DNA of 64,000 bases, taken from the NCBI RefSeq assembly GCF_025464835.1, contig NZ_JAODMP010000021.1:1-64000 (forward strand). Reading direction: 5' to 3'. Below the pieces are notes generated by a model. The model had not been told where the DNA came from, did no database searches, and saw only the letters and a list, made by a program, of their open reading frames with translations. Numbering within the stretch: position 1 is the first letter of the stretch; each line of letters starts with the position of its first letter. A program made the translations under genes and the position numbers. Positions 38,117-47,071 of the stretch are shown piece by piece. The stretch is from Mycetocola sp. (GTDB lineage Bacteria; Actinomycetota; Actinomycetes; Actinomycetales; Microbacteriaceae).

Positions 38117-39474
38117 CCGAGGACGGCCCCCGCGACCATCGTCGTCCACAGTTCCGGGAACTGGGGAAGGGTCTTCCCCGTCGTCGCGATGTTCTCGATG
38201 ACGAGCCCTGGCACGACCAGGCCCAGGATCGCGCCTGTCGTTGCCATCCGGTGATCGTGATAGCTCAGCCAGGTGCCCCCGGTGAGGGGCCGCGGCTCGA
38301 TGCGCAGCCCGTCCTCGAGCTCGGTGACGTTGCCGCCGAGTTTGTTGATCTCGGTTGCGAGGGCGGCGAGCCGGTCGGTTTCGTGGTGTCGGATGTGTCC
38401 GATCCCGGTGATCGTCGACGGGGAGTCCGCCAGCGCGGCGATCGCCGTGAGCGCCGGAGCGAGCTCACCGGCCGTCGTGAGGTCGAGATCGACACCGGGG
38501 ATCGTTTTGCCACCCGTCACGGTGAGACGGTTGCCTTCCCTGACGACGGTGGCGCCGAACCGGGGGAGCAGCTCGAGCAGCTCCGCCCCGACCTGGGTCG
38601 TTTCGGCCGGCCAGCCGGGAATGGTCACGGTTCCACCGGTGACGATCGCTGCCGCCAGGAACGGGGCGGCGTTGGAGAGGTCGGGTTCGATGTCGACGTC
38701 GCGGCCGGCGATCGCACCCGGCTCGACCCGCCAGACCCCGACAGAAGGCGATGTGACGCGGACACCACGCTCCGCGAGGGCGGCGACGGTCATATCGATG
38801 TGGGGAAGGCTCGGCAGCCGATCTCCCGAGTGGCTCAGGGTGAGGCCGGCGTCGAACCGTGCGGCGGCGAGGAGAAGGCCGGAGACGAACTGGCTGGAGC
38901 TGGACGCGTCGATGGTGAGTTCCCCTCCACCGACCCGCCCGGTGCCGTGGACGGTGAACGGGAGCGAGCCGCGCCCGTCGTCGTTGATGTCGACGCCGAG
39001 AGCCTTGAGAGACGAGATCAGGGTGAGCATCGGGCGTCCTCGCGCGGCGGCGTCGGCATCGAACGTTGTCGGGCCGAGCGCGAGCGCTGCGACGGGGGGA
39101 ACGAACCGCATCACTGTGCCGGCGAGGCCGCAGTCCACAGTGGTCGAACCGGTCAGCTCACCGGGGGTGACCAGCCAGTCCGGACCGAAGGCGCCGGTCG
39201 CATCCCCCTCCGTGATCGTCGCGCCGAGCGCCTTCAGCGCGTCAACCATGTTCTGGCTGTCGCGGGAGTGCAGCGGGGAGCGGAGAAGCGACGGCGAGTC
39301 GGCGAGAGCCGCGAGGACGAGTTCACGGTTGGTCAGGGATTTCGACCCGGGAAGGGACACGATGGCGACGACCGGAGCCTCGGCGACAGGCGCAGCCCAC
39401 GATCCGTCGCCGGCCGGCTGGTGCCGGTCGCCGTAGATGTCGAACTCCGGTGCGGAATATTTTGACTCAAGCAT
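38113..39474 (-). CDS. aroA: 3-phosphoshikimate 1-carboxyvinyltransferase (EPSP synthase)
   Basis: Sixth step of the shikimate pathway: joins shikimate-3-phosphate and phosphoenolpyruvate to make EPSP for aromatic amino acids. [18 protein letters not shown] is the N-terminal substrate motif, and the C-terminal [16 protein letters not shown] and the [13 protein letters not shown]-like loop ([11 protein letters not shown]) are also present. The 453-residue form from ATG 39474 is preceded by AGAGGAA; the frame extends 23 codons upstream but into the divergent sigR control region. RsgA is coupled downstream. The sigR -35/-10 elements overlap the first 21 bases of this gene. Confidence 0.93.
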   Translation of the reverse strand: MLESKYSAPEFDIYGDRHQPAGDGSWAAPVAEAPVVAIVSLPGSKSLTNRELVLAALADSPSLLRSPLHSRDSQNMVDALKALGATITEGDATGAFGPDWLVTPGELTGSTTVDCGLAGTVMRFVPPVAALALGPTTFDADAAARGRPMLTLISSLKALGVDINDDGRGSLPFTVHGTGRVGGGELTIDASSSSQFVSGLLLAAARFDAGLTLSHSGDRLPSLPHIDMTVAALAERGVRVTSPSVGVWRVEPGAIAGRDVDIEPDLSNAAPFLAAAIVTGGTVTIPGWPAETTQVGAELLELLPRFGATVVREGNRLTVTGGKTIPGVDLDLTTAGELAPALTAIAALADSPSTITGIGHIRHHETDRLAALATEINKLGGNVTELEDGLRIEPRPLTGGTWLSYHDHRMATTGAILGLVVPGLVIENIATTGKTLPQFPELWTTMVAGAVLG

Positions 39475-39478
39475 TGTT
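39454..39478 (+). promoter_or_regulatory. Candidate autoregulated SigR/SigH-type promoter
   Basis: GGAATA (39454-39459), a 16-base gap and GTT (39476-39478) match the SigR/SigH consensus GGAATA-N16..18-GTT. It is placed to make an mRNA starting near 39485 with an AAAGGG ribosome site before the GTG at 39520. Confidence 0.6.
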
Positions 39479-39519
39479 CCTCTAATGTAACGGCGATTTG
39501 CAGAGAAAGGGCGTCCAGG

Positions 39520-40194
39520 GTGGTAACAGCAGTGCTCGATCACGCCATTGCGTACGTACCGGCCGTAGACTGGCCGGTGATGAGCACCGTCGATGAAACC
39601 TTCCCTCCCGAGCCGGAGAACGATCCACGCGCCCTGTTCGAAGAACAGGCGCTGCCGTTCATCGACCAGCTTTACGGCGCCGCCATGCGAATGACCAAGA
39701 ACCCGTCAGACGCGCAGGACCTCGTACAGGAAACCTTCGTCAAGGCATATGCGGCCTTCGGCCAGTTCACCCAGGGGACGAATCTCAAGGCGTGGCTGTA
39801 CCGCATCCTCACCAACACGTACATCAACATCTATCGCAAAAAGCAGCGCGAGCCGTACCAGGGCACGATCGATGACCTCGAGGACTGGCAGCTCGGCGGT
39901 GCCGAGTCGAGGACCGCCTCAGCGTCACGGTCGGCCGAGGCCGAGGCCATCGACCGGATGCCGGACAGTGCGGTGAAGGATGCCCTCCAAGATATTCCGG
40001 AGGACTTCCGGCTCGCGGTCTACCTGGCGGACGTCGAAGGCTTCGCCTACCAGGAGATCGCTGACATCATGAAATCACCCATCGGGACCGTCATGAGCCG
40101 CCTGCATCGAGGCAGGCGCATGCTGAGGGACCTGTTGGCCGATTACGCCCAGGAGCGCGGTATCGATACCGGCCGGGCAGGAGCGAAGAAATGA
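39520..40194 (+). CDS. sigR: ECF sigma factor SigR/SigH (disulfide stress), two possible starts
   Basis: Group-4 sigma factor for thiol-oxidative stress, paired with an RsrA-type anti-sigma factor. Region 2 is [19 protein letters not shown] plus [14 protein letters not shown] and region 4 is [19 protein letters not shown] plus [17 protein letters not shown]. Two starts are supported. GTG 39520 (224 aa) has AGAAAGGG eight bases upstream and lies below the SigR-type promoter. ATG 39580 (204 aa, [11 protein letters not shown]), or GTG 39577, lies just behind a TAGACT -10 and would be leaderless. This mirrors the two isoforms known for Streptomyces SigR. The rsrA start overlaps the stop. Confidence 0.92.
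   Translation: MVTAVLDHAIAYVPAVDWPVMSTVDETFPPEPENDPRALFEEQALPFIDQLYGAAMRMTKNPSDAQDLVQETFVKAYAAFGQFTQGTNLKAWLYRILTNTYINIYRKKQREPYQGTIDDLEDWQLGGAESRTASASRSAEAEAIDRMPDSAVKDALQDIPEDFRLAVYLADVEGFAYQEIADIMKSPIGTVMSRLHRGRRMLRDLLADYAQERGIDTGRAGAKK
39566..39571 (+). promoter_or_regulatory. Internal housekeeping -10 for short SigR
   Basis: TAGACT ends eight bases before ATG 39580 (five before GTG 39577), the same arrangement as at other leaderless genes in the window. It would supply basal, short SigR. Confidence 0.5.
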
Positions 40195-40433
40195 CCGATT
40201 GCGGATGTGAAAAAGCCAAGCGTGATTTGGAGGAATACCTCCGTAACGAGGTGTGCTCGACGAACTCCGCTGACATTCGGGAGCATCTCGAGAACTGTGC
40301 GTCATGCCAGCAAGAGGCACTGCTTGCCAGGACCCTCACCGAGGCCGTTCAGCGCGCATGCAAGGAGAGCGCGCCTGAAGACCTCAGACTCCAGGTGATG
40401 GCCACGCTGCGGGCTGCCCAGGCGACGCATTAA
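40191..40433 (+). CDS. rsrA: Zinc-binding redox anti-sigma factor RsrA
   Basis: Eighty-residue anti-sigma factor of the ZAS family that holds SigR inactive until its thiols are oxidised. His32, Cys36 and Cys39 (HLENCASC) form the HxxxCxxC zinc site, with further Cys4, Cys6 and Cys22 able to form the redox disulfide. It overlaps the sigR stop by four bases (ATGA), giving matched synthesis of the pair. The tail is short and Ala-rich. A GC hairpin follows at 40451-40476. Confidence 0.93.
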   Translation: MTDCGCEKAKRDLEEYLRNEVCSTNSADIREHLENCASCQQEALLARTLTEAVQRACKESAPEDLRLQVMATLRAAQATH

Positions 40434-40450
40434 ATTCTCACACTTTCGGA

Positions 40451-40476
40451 CGGGGCGCCACCTCACCGGCGCCCCG
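40451..40476 (+). terminator. rsrA terminator-like hairpin
   Basis: CGGGGCGCC pairs perfectly with GGCGCCCCG over an eight-base loop, 17 bases after the rsrA stop. No U-run. Confidence 0.55.
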
Positions 40477-40571
40477 TGACATCGGGGTGTGATCACGACT
40501 CCTGACCCGTCCGGAACTCACGTGTTCCCACCCGGCTGCGTGTTCTGCTCCCCGTCGCCCTCAGCCTTGTA

Positions 40572-40583
40572 ACTATCGATAGT
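40572..40583. promoter_or_regulatory. Perfect palindrome at the MerR relic
   Basis: ACTATCGATAGT is a perfect 12-base palindrome that overlaps the first codon of the MerR fragment. It may be the relic of an autoregulatory operator. Confidence 0.35.
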
Positions 40584-40716
40584 GCTGCGATCAGCGAGCA
40601 TCTCAGAAGGAGCAAGCCAGGGCGGCATCACCGTAACGACGTGCACGTACTACCTGCGCGACGGCCTCGTCCCGGTGACCGAAACCGACGAGAACGCCAG
40701 GACAGGGAGTCCTGAT
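40582..40716 (+). pseudogene. MerR-family regulator fragment
   Basis: The reading frame from GTG 40582 encodes an N-terminal MerR-like helix-turn-helix (ASQGGITVTTCTYYLRDGLVP). In intact family members the equivalent reads close to GVTVATIKYYLREGLLP, including the YYLRxGL core. Similarity stops after about 45 codons at the start of the epimerase remnant, and no dimerisation helix or effector domain follows. I infer a truncated regulator. MerR genes often sit beside the NAD-dependent epimerase they regulate, consistent with both having decayed together. Confidence 0.65.
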
Positions 40717-41480
40717 GATGACATCGAACGCACACCATGTCCTCCTCGGCCGAACCGGGGTCGTCGCTCGCGAGACAGCCGCGGCGCTCAGCGACGGACG
40801 GCACCGTATCCGTATCACGGTCGGGCGCACCATCCGTCCACGCCGAATCCCGAGCAGCCGACCTGCGAGACAGCACGGCCGTTCGCAACACGCTGGCGGG
40901 CGCCGAGGTCGTCTCCCTTACCGTGGGAGTCTCGCACACCCTGACAAGCGTGGCGAACCGAGTGGCCCGTCATTCTCCGGAACACCATCGACGGATGCGT
41001 CGCGAACGGAACCCACCTCGTCGATGTCGACATCGTCTCCGTGTAAGGGGCGGCCACCCCGCCGATGACGGAGTCACCCCGGTCGAGCCGTGCAGCAGGA
41101 AAGGTGAGGTGCGAGCGTCCCTGCTCGGGATGCTCGACGCCGCAGCCAGGCAACGCGGTCTCGGCTACACCGTCGCTCGCTGTGCGGACTTCTACGGCCC
41201 AGGCGCCGCGACCAGCGTCCTCAGCAGCTTCATCCTCGACAGGATCGGGGACGGAGAAGCGCCCACCTGGCTGTTCGACGCTCGGCAGCCTCACTCGCTG
41301 TTCAACACGACTGCTCGCGAGGCTCTCGAGATGGCGTACCAGAACACACGCCCGTACCCGTTCGACTCGACACGGTTCGAGCGGACCTTCGGCATCGGCC
41401 CCACCCCGGATGAGGACGTGATCCCGTCCCCTGTCCGGGTGAAGACTTCTCGGCGCCCACGCGAGAAGGACCCCGGCTGA
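40715..41480 (+). pseudogene. Frameshifted, internally deleted NAD-dependent epimerase/dehydratase
   Basis: Pieces of one extended-SDR protein are scattered over three frames. HHVLLGRTGVVARETAAAL, the Rossmann start, is in the frame of 40715. ADLRDSTAVRNTLAGAEVV and later SLLGMLDAAARQRGLGYTV and ARCADFYGPGAATSVL are in the frame of 40737. NTIDGCVANGTHLVDVDIVS, with its stop, is in the third frame. After WLFDARQPHSL the sequence jumps to the family C-terminus (AREALEMAYQNTRPYPFDST), so roughly 90 codons are missing. At least three frameshifts and one deletion make it non-functional. Its terminator hairpin remains intact. Confidence 0.8.
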
Positions 41481-41499
41481 TCGCCGGGGCCCTTCTCGC
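41461..41499. terminator. Strong hairpin at the pseudogene end
   Basis: GCGAGAAGGACCCCGG (41461-41476) pairs with 41484-41499 with one G-U position; TGTTTCTT follows on the plus strand. It overlaps the last codons of the epimerase relic and also lies just beyond the convergent kgd stop. Confidence 0.8.
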
Positions 41500-41517
41500 T
41501 GTTTCTTGCTGTGCAGG

Positions 41518-44500
41518 CTACAGGGTCAGCGCCTCCGCGAGGAGCTGTGCCTGTTCGGCCGCGTGACGCTTGGCCGACCCGGTGGCCGGTGACGCCGCAG
41601 CGGCACGGGACACCACGCGGATGGAGCGGTCACCGAGGTGCTTCGACGCCTCGAGCGCGATGAACGGCCATGCACCCTGATTTTCGGGTTCATCCTGAAC
41701 CCAGACCAGTTCGGCGCCCGGGTACCGGTCGATGACGGCCCTGAGGTCGTCGGTGGGCAGCGGGTAGTACTGCTCGAGACGGACGAGCGCGATCGTGTCG
41801 TTCGGCTTCTTCTCAAGCTCCGCGCGCAGGTCCCAGTGGATCTTGCCCGAGTGCAGGAGCACGCGCTTCACCGTCGAGGCGTCGGTCACGCGGGCGTCAT
41901 CGATAACCGGCTCGAATCTGCCGCTCGTGAAGTCCTCGACGGCGCTCGATGCGCCCCGAAGTCGAAGCATCGCCTTCGGGGTGAACACGACCAGAGGCCG
42001 GCGCGGGCGGGCGTATGCCTGCCGGCGCAGCAGGTGGAAGTACGACGCTGGCGTCGACGGGCGTGCCACGGTCATGTTGTTCTCGGCGCACAGCTGCAGG
42101 TACCGTTCGATCCTCGCGGAGGAGTGATCGGGGCCCTGGCCTTCGTAGCCGTGCGGAAGCAGCATGACGACGCTGGAACGCTGTCCCCACTTCTGCTCGG
42201 CGCTCGAAATGAACTCGTCGATGATCGTCTGGCCGCCGTTGGCGAAGTCGCCGAACTGTGCCTCCCAGAGCACGAGGGCGTCCGGGCGTTCCACCGAGTA
42301 GCCGTACTCGAATCCGAGGACCGCGTACTCTGACAGCAGGGAGTCGTAGATCCAGAACCTGGCCTGGTTGTCCGCCAGATTGGCAAGGGGCAGCCACTCC
42401 TGACCGTTGACCCTGTCGTGCAGGACCGCGTGGCGCTGCACGAAGGTTCCCCGCCGCGAATCCTGGCCGCTGAAGCGCACCGGGGTGCCCTCGAGCAGCA
42501 GGGAACCGAAGGCGAGCAGTTCACCGAACGCCCAATCGATGTTGCCGTTACGGCTCATGTCGAGGCGCTTCTGCAGCAGTTGCTGCAACTTCGGGTGGAC
42601 GGTGAACCCTGCCGGCTTGTTGTTGAAGCCGTCGCCGACGAGATGCACGACAGCCTCGGAGACGCCGGTGGTCTCCGGCTCGCCCGAGTAACCGTCGTCG
42701 CCCTGGTCGTCTGTGATGACCGGGATCGATGCCGTCTGTGCTGCATGCGTCTCCATGAACGCACGCTCGAGGCGGTCCTGGAAGTCGCGGTGGGACGCTT
42801 CGTACTCGTCCTCGGTGATGTCACCGCGGCCGACGAGGGCCTCGGTGTAGAGCTTGCGCACGCTGCGCTTCTGCTCGATGAGGTTGTACATCAGCGGCTG
42901 GGTCATCGACGGGTCGTCGCCCTCGTTGTGCCCGCGACGGCGGTAGCAGATGAGGTCGATGACGACATCCTTCTTGAATTCCTGACGGAATTCGAAGGCA
43001 AGCTGGGCGACCCGGACGACGGACTCCGGGTCGTCGCCGTTCACGTGCCAGATCGGCGCCTGGATGGTCTTCGCCACGTCCGTCGAGTAGATCGACGTGC
43101 GGCCTTCGCCTGGAGGGGTGGTGAACCCGACCTGGTTGTTGACGACCACGTGGATGGTGCCACCCGTACGGTAGCCGCGCAACTGCGACAACTGCATGGT
43201 CTCGAGAACGACGCCCTGGCCGGCCATCGCCGCGTCACCGTGGACGAGGATCGGGAGGGTGGAGAAGGTGCCGATCGGCTGCCGGTCCTGGCGGGCCCGC
43301 ACGATGCCCTCGAGGACACCGTCGACGGCCTCCAGGTGGGAGGGGTTCGCGGCCAGGTAGACGGGAAGTTCGGATCCGTCGGACGCCCGGAAGGTTCCCT
43401 CGGTGCCGAGGTGGTATTTGACGTCGCCTGAACCGGTGTTCTTCGAGTTGTTCGTGCCTTCGAACTCCTGGAAGATCTGGCCGTATGTCTTGCCGGCGAT
43501 GTTCGTCAGAACGTTGAGGCGTCCGCGGTGGGCCATGCCGATCGCGGCGCCGTCGAGCTTTGCTTCGGCGGCGCCCTGGAGGATGGCGTCGAGCAGGGCG
43601 ATCGTGGATTCGCCGCCCTCGAGGCTGAATCGCTTCTGGCCGACGTACTTGGTCTGCAGGAAGGTCTCGAACGCTTCGGCTTCGTTGAGCTTGCCGAGGA
43701 TGCGCATCTGCTCGTCGTGGCGTGGCTTAGCGTATGGACGCTCGACCTTCTCCTGGATCCACTTACGCTGCGCCGGGTCCTGGATGTGCATGTACTCGAG
43801 GCCGATGGTGCGGCAGTAGGAGTCACGGAGCAGGCCGAGGATGTCGCGGAGCTTCGACTGGCGCTTGTCGCCGAAACCGCCGGTGACGAATTCGCGGTCG
43901 AGGTCCCAGAAGGTGAGCCCGTGGGTGAGGATGTCGAGGTCGGGGTGTGAGCGCTGCACGTACTCGAGCGGGTCGATGTCCGCCATCAGGTGGCCGCGAA
44001 CCCGGAACGAGTTGATCAGTTCCTGCACGCGAGCGGTCTTGTTGACGGTGTCGCTGAGGTCGACCGAGATGTCCGGAGCCCAGTGGATCGGGTCGTACGG
44101 AATGCGGAGGGAAGCGAAGACGTCCTGGTAGAACGACTTCTGGCCGGTCAGCAGTTCGTGGACCTTCTTCAGGAACTCGCCGGAACCGGCTCCCTGGATG
44201 ACGCGGTGGTCGTAGGTCGAGGTCAGGGTGATCGTCTTGCCGATCGCCAGTTCGACGAGGGTGTGCTCGCTCGCTCCCTGGAACTCAGCCGGGTAGTCGA
44301 GGGCACCGGCGCCGATGATGCAGCCCTGGCCCTTCATCAGGCGGGGCACCGAGTGCTCGGTGCCGATGCCGCCCGGGTTCGTCAGCGAGACCGACGCGCC
44401 CTTGAAATCCTCGGCGGTGAGCTTGTTCTTGCGTGCACGGGAGACCAGGTCTTCATACGCGGAGAGGTATTCGCTGAAGGTGAGGGTGTCGGCGTTCTTG

Positions 44501-45210
44501 ATCGCCGGGACGAGAAGAGCGCGAGTGCCGTCCGGCTTGGGGATGTCGATGGCGATTCCGAGCCCCACGTGGGCAGGAGCGACAACACTCGGCTTGCCGT
44601 CGATGACGTCGTAGTAGACATTCTGGCTCGGGAAGTCCTTGAGCGCCTGGATGAGCGCCCATCCGATGAGGTGAGTGAAGCTGACCTTGCCGCCGCGCGC
44701 CCGCTTCATATGGTTGTTGATCACGATGCGGTTGTCGATCATGAGCTTTGCCGGGATCGTCCGGACGCTCGTCGCGGTCGGAACCGTGAGGCTGGCGTCC
44801 ATGTTCGTGGCGAGCGACTTCGCCATGCCGCGGAGCGGCGAAACCGTATCGACCGGCTCGGTCTTCTCGACCGTGGGGTCTGACGGCGCCTTCTGGGCCG
44901 GCTGCGTCGACGGCTTGCGCGGGGCATCCGCCGGAATCGGGGCAGCCTTCGGCTGCACCGACGTCGTCTTCGCCACCGGCGGCACGCCGATCACGGGGAT
45001 CGGCGCCGTGATCGGGTGAGCGGCGATCTCGCCGGTAGCCTTGTCACCCTTGACTGGCTGATAACTCTCGAGGATGGGCCACCACGACTTGTCCACTGAG
45101 TTCTTGTCGGCACTGTATTGCTCGTACAGCTCATCTACGAGCCATTCGTTCGCACCGAATTCTCCCGACGAACCGTCGTCAGTTCCCACTCCGGCCAACT
45201 GGCTTGACAC
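41518..45210 (-). CDS. kgd: Multifunctional 2-oxoglutarate decarboxylase/dehydrogenase with succinyltransferase domain
   Basis: Actinobacterial fusion (1230 aa) that handles 2-oxoglutarate in the TCA cycle as decarboxylase or as E1 and E2 of the dehydrogenase. The N-terminus (LVDELYEQYSADKNSVDKSW) is the E1o helix. There is no lipoyl domain. An acyltransferase domain follows (SVSLTNPGGIGTEHSVPRL, TYDHRVIQGAGSGEFL). The thiamine-diphosphate E1 half then has GMAHRGRLNVLTN, HGDAAMAGQGVV and NNQVGFTTPP, and ends with DEPENQGAW. Activity in mycobacteria is inhibited by GarA, which is not seen here. Monocistronic, convergent with the epimerase relic. Confidence 0.96.
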   Translation of the reverse strand: MSSQLAGVGTDDGSSGEFGANEWLVDELYEQYSADKNSVDKSWWPILESYQPVKGDKATGEIAAHPITAPIPVIGVPPVAKTTSVQPKAAPIPADAPRKPSTQPAQKAPSDPTVEKTEPVDTVSPLRGMAKSLATNMDASLTVPTATSVRTIPAKLMIDNRIVINNHMKRARGGKVSFTHLIGWALIQALKDFPSQNVYYDVIDGKPSVVAPAHVGLGIAIDIPKPDGTRALLVPAIKNADTLTFSEYLSAYEDLVSRARKNKLTAEDFKGASVSLTNPGGIGTEHSVPRLMKGQGCIIGAGALDYPAEFQGASEHTLVELAIGKTITLTSTYDHRVIQGAGSGEFLKKVHELLTGQKSFYQDVFASLRIPYDPIHWAPDISVDLSDTVNKTARVQELINSFRVRGHLMADIDPLEYVQRSHPDLDILTHGLTFWDLDREFVTGGFGDKRQSKLRDILGLLRDSYCRTIGLEYMHIQDPAQRKWIQEKVERPYAKPRHDEQMRILGKLNEAEAFETFLQTKYVGQKRFSLEGGESTIALLDAILQGAAEAKLDGAAIGMAHRGRLNVLTNIAGKTYGQIFQEFEGTNNSKNTGSGDVKYHLGTEGTFRASDGSELPVYLAANPSHLEAVDGVLEGIVRARQDRQPIGTFSTLPILVHGDAAMAGQGVVLETMQLSQLRGYRTGGTIHVVVNNQVGFTTPPGEGRTSIYSTDVAKTIQAPIWHVNGDDPESVVRVAQLAFEFRQEFKKDVVIDLICYRRRGHNEGDDPSMTQPLMYNLIEQKRSVRKLYTEALVGRGDITEDEYEASHRDFQDRLERAFMETHAAQTASIPVITDDQGDDGYSGEPETTGVSEAVVHLVGDGFNNKPAGFTVHPKLQQLLQKRLDMSRNGNIDWAFGELLAFGSLLLEGTPVRFSGQDSRRGTFVQRHAVLHDRVNGQEWLPLANLADNQARFWIYDSLLSEYAVLGFEYGYSVERPDALVLWEAQFGDFANGGQTIIDEFISSAEQKWGQRSSVVMLLPHGYEGQGPDHSSARIERYLQLCAENNMTVARPSTPASYFHLLRRQAYARPRRPLVVFTPKAMLRLRGASSAVEDFTSGRFEPVIDDARVTDASTVKRVLLHSGKIHWDLRAELEKKPNDTIALVRLEQYYPLPTDDLRAVIDRYPGAELVWVQDEPENQGAWPFIALEASKHLGDRSIRVVSRAAAASPATGSAKRHAAEQAQLLAEALTL

Positions 45211-45345
45211 CGCCAGACCACCACTCTCTTACGTCGATGTGAGTACGACAGCGACATCCGTGGGAAGCGCTGCCAGATCCGTGTCCCAGCCTAATCCCAT
45301 TCAGCAGACGCTGCGGCCCGGTTGCGGGATGGGTAGCGTGGGCTC

Positions 45346-46785
45346 ATGGAGTTCTACGGCGACGCCCCGGCCTTCGATCTGACGTATTCGGACGTCTTCC
45401 TCGTCCCGTCCCGCTCGCGCGTGTCGAGCCGTCTCGATGTGTCCCTCGCACCAGGCGACGGCACGGGGGCGCACCTGCCGATCGTGTCCGCGAACATGAA
45501 TTCGGTGACCGGCCCCCGCCTCGCAGCGACCCTCGCGCGCCGCGGCGGCCTGGGAATACTCCCTCAGGACATGCCGCTCCAGAAGCTGGATGCCGCCGTC
45601 CGCTGGGTCAAGGACCGCCCGGTCGCCTTCGACATCCCGGTCGAACTCGACCCCGATGCGACCGTCGCCGACGCGCTTTCCCTTTGCCCGGCACTCCCCG
45701 GCCACGGCATCGTGCTGACCCACCCGGACGGTTCTTACCTCGGGTGCCTCCCCGCGAGCGGGCTGGAACAGGCGGATCCAAGCGACCGGCTCGGCGACCT
45801 GATGCACGGGACGCTGCCGTCGATCGATGCGGAGGACGTTAGCGACCCCCGGGCAGCGTTCGACCTGCTCGTCGCCGCTGACCTCGACTTCGCGCCGGTG
45901 CTGCAGCACGGCCGGCTGGTGGGGACGATCAGCCGGACGTCTGCGCTGCGCTCGACGTTGTACACGCCGGCGGTCGACGCATCCGGTCGCCTGCTGGTCG
46001 CAGCGGCGATCGGCATCAACGGGGACGTAGCGGCGAAAGCGAGAGCGCTCGCCGCCGCCGGGGTCGACACCCTCGTGCTCGACACCGCGCACGGTCACCA
46101 GGCGGGGATGCTTCGGGCACTCTCCATCGTCAAGGGCCTCGGTCTGAACATCCCGCTCGTCGCAGGCAACGTCGTCACAGCGGCCGGAGTCACCGACCTC
46201 GTCGCGGCAGGCGCTGACATCATCAAGGTGGGGGTCGGCCCTGGCGCGATGTGCACCACACGGATGATGACGGCCGTCGGTCGCCCACAGTTCTCCGCCG
46301 TCCTGGAAACGGCCGAGACGGCCAGCGACCTCGGTGCCCATGTCTGGGCAGACGGCGGGGTGCGGTACCCGCGGGACGTGGCGCTCGCGCTCGCCGCAGG
46401 GGCGGCATCCGTCATGGTCGGATCCTGGTTCGCCGGCACAGTCGAAGCCCCTGGCACCCTGAACACGGATGCGGCCGGCAGGCTCTACAAGGAGAGCTGG
46501 GGGATGGCGTCGACGAAGGCCGTGCAGGAACGGTTCGGCAAACTCGACCCCTACGAACTCGCCCGGAAGACACTGTTCGCCGAGGGTATCTCCTCATCGA
46601 AGATCTACCTCGATCCGTCGCGCCCATCGCTCGAGGACCTGCTGGACATGATCACCTCAGGGGTTCGGTCCTCGCTCACCTACGCTGGCGCCTCTTCGCT
46701 CGCCGAGTTCCGGGAGCGGGCCCTTGTCGGGCTGCAGTCCGCGGCGGGATACGACGAGGGTAAGGCGCTCCCCGTCTCCTGGTGA
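45346..46785 (+). CDS. guaB1: GuaB1 family IMP dehydrogenase-related protein (probable GMP reductase)
   Basis: Purine salvage enzyme of the IMPDH/GMPR superfamily, 479 aa. The barrel has the NSVTG start, the phosphate-binding GVGPGAMCTTRMMTA loop with the catalytic Cys, and WADGGVRYPRDVALALAAGA. A CBS pair is inserted at about 95-215 (DATVADALSL, FAPVLQHGRLVGTI). Mycobacterial GuaB1 has been shown to be a GMP reductase, so this is likely GMP to IMP conversion rather than IMP dehydrogenation. TAGCGT ends six bases before ATG 45346 (leaderless). Two CNNM-family genes follow, as in the guaB1-Rv1842c-Rv1841c order of mycobacteria. Confidence 0.9.
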   Translation: MEFYGDAPAFDLTYSDVFLVPSRSRVSSRLDVSLAPGDGTGAHLPIVSANMNSVTGPRLAATLARRGGLGILPQDMPLQKLDAAVRWVKDRPVAFDIPVELDPDATVADALSLCPALPGHGIVLTHPDGSYLGCLPASGLEQADPSDRLGDLMHGTLPSIDAEDVSDPRAAFDLLVAADLDFAPVLQHGRLVGTISRTSALRSTLYTPAVDASGRLLVAAAIGINGDVAAKARALAAAGVDTLVLDTAHGHQAGMLRALSIVKGLGLNIPLVAGNVVTAAGVTDLVAAGADIIKVGVGPGAMCTTRMMTAVGRPQFSAVLETAETASDLGAHVWADGGVRYPRDVALALAAGAASVMVGSWFAGTVEAPGTLNTDAAGRLYKESWGMASTKAVQERFGKLDPYELARKTLFAEGISSSKIYLDPSRPSLEDLLDMITSGVRSSLTYAGASSLAEFRERALVGLQSAAGYDEGKALPVSW

Positions 46786-46860
46786 GCCGTGAGGGCGTCG
46801 CTCGCGGGTCTTCCGCTGCGGGCGGGTGATGGCGAAGGAGTTGTGCACGTTTCGCTGGAG

Positions 46861-46913
46861 ATCGCACGATTCACAGGACCGAAAGCTGAAAAGCATCCTG
46901 ATAATCGTGCGAT
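46861..46913. repeat. Intergenic inverted repeat after guaB1
   Basis: ATCGCACGATT (46861-46871) is the exact complement of AATCGTGCGAT (46903-46913) around a 31-base loop. The region is AT-richer than its surroundings and lies between guaB1 and the CNNM promoter. Confidence 0.5.
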
Positions 46914-46996
46914 TCCCTTTTCGGTTGCGACTGCTGCCCGTGCCGCAACGCTCCGCAGCGAACTCCCACCGCCGCCTGCGTATACTTGAACCCACA

Positions 46997-47071
46997 ATGG
47001 ACGACCCCCCTCCTGCCCGTTCGCCCGAAGCTCATCAACCCGTCACCCGCCGGGAGTTGACTCATGTTTGA
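46997..47071 (+). CDS. 24-codon acidic/proline leader ORF upstream of CNNM genes
   Basis: A TATACT -10 at 46981-46986 is followed, ten bases later, by ATG 46997 opening a 24-codon frame (MDDPPPARSPEAHQPVTR and so on). Its stop TGA (47069-47071) overlaps the first codons of the CNNM gene (47064), giving translational coupling. The start has two Asp then three Pro residues, the sort of nascent chain known to destabilise ribosomes at low Mg2+, as in the mgtL leader of Salmonella. The downstream gene family is tied to Mg2+ transport. Regulatory function is inference, and it may be a chance ORF. Confidence 0.45.
   Translation: MDDPPPARSPEAHQPVTRRELTHV

Noticed and set aside
38251-39465. Two long plus-strand frames opposite aroA
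   Set aside because: Both are shadows of the well-supported aroA gene and lack their own starts or motifs.
40582-40944. Intact 120-codon hypothetical gene
   Set aside because: Only the first 45 codons resemble a protein (MerR helix-turn-helix); the rest is out-of-frame reading of the epimerase relic.
42418-44883. Several plus-strand frames opposite kgd
   Set aside because: They mirror catalytic motifs of kgd and have no independent coding signal.
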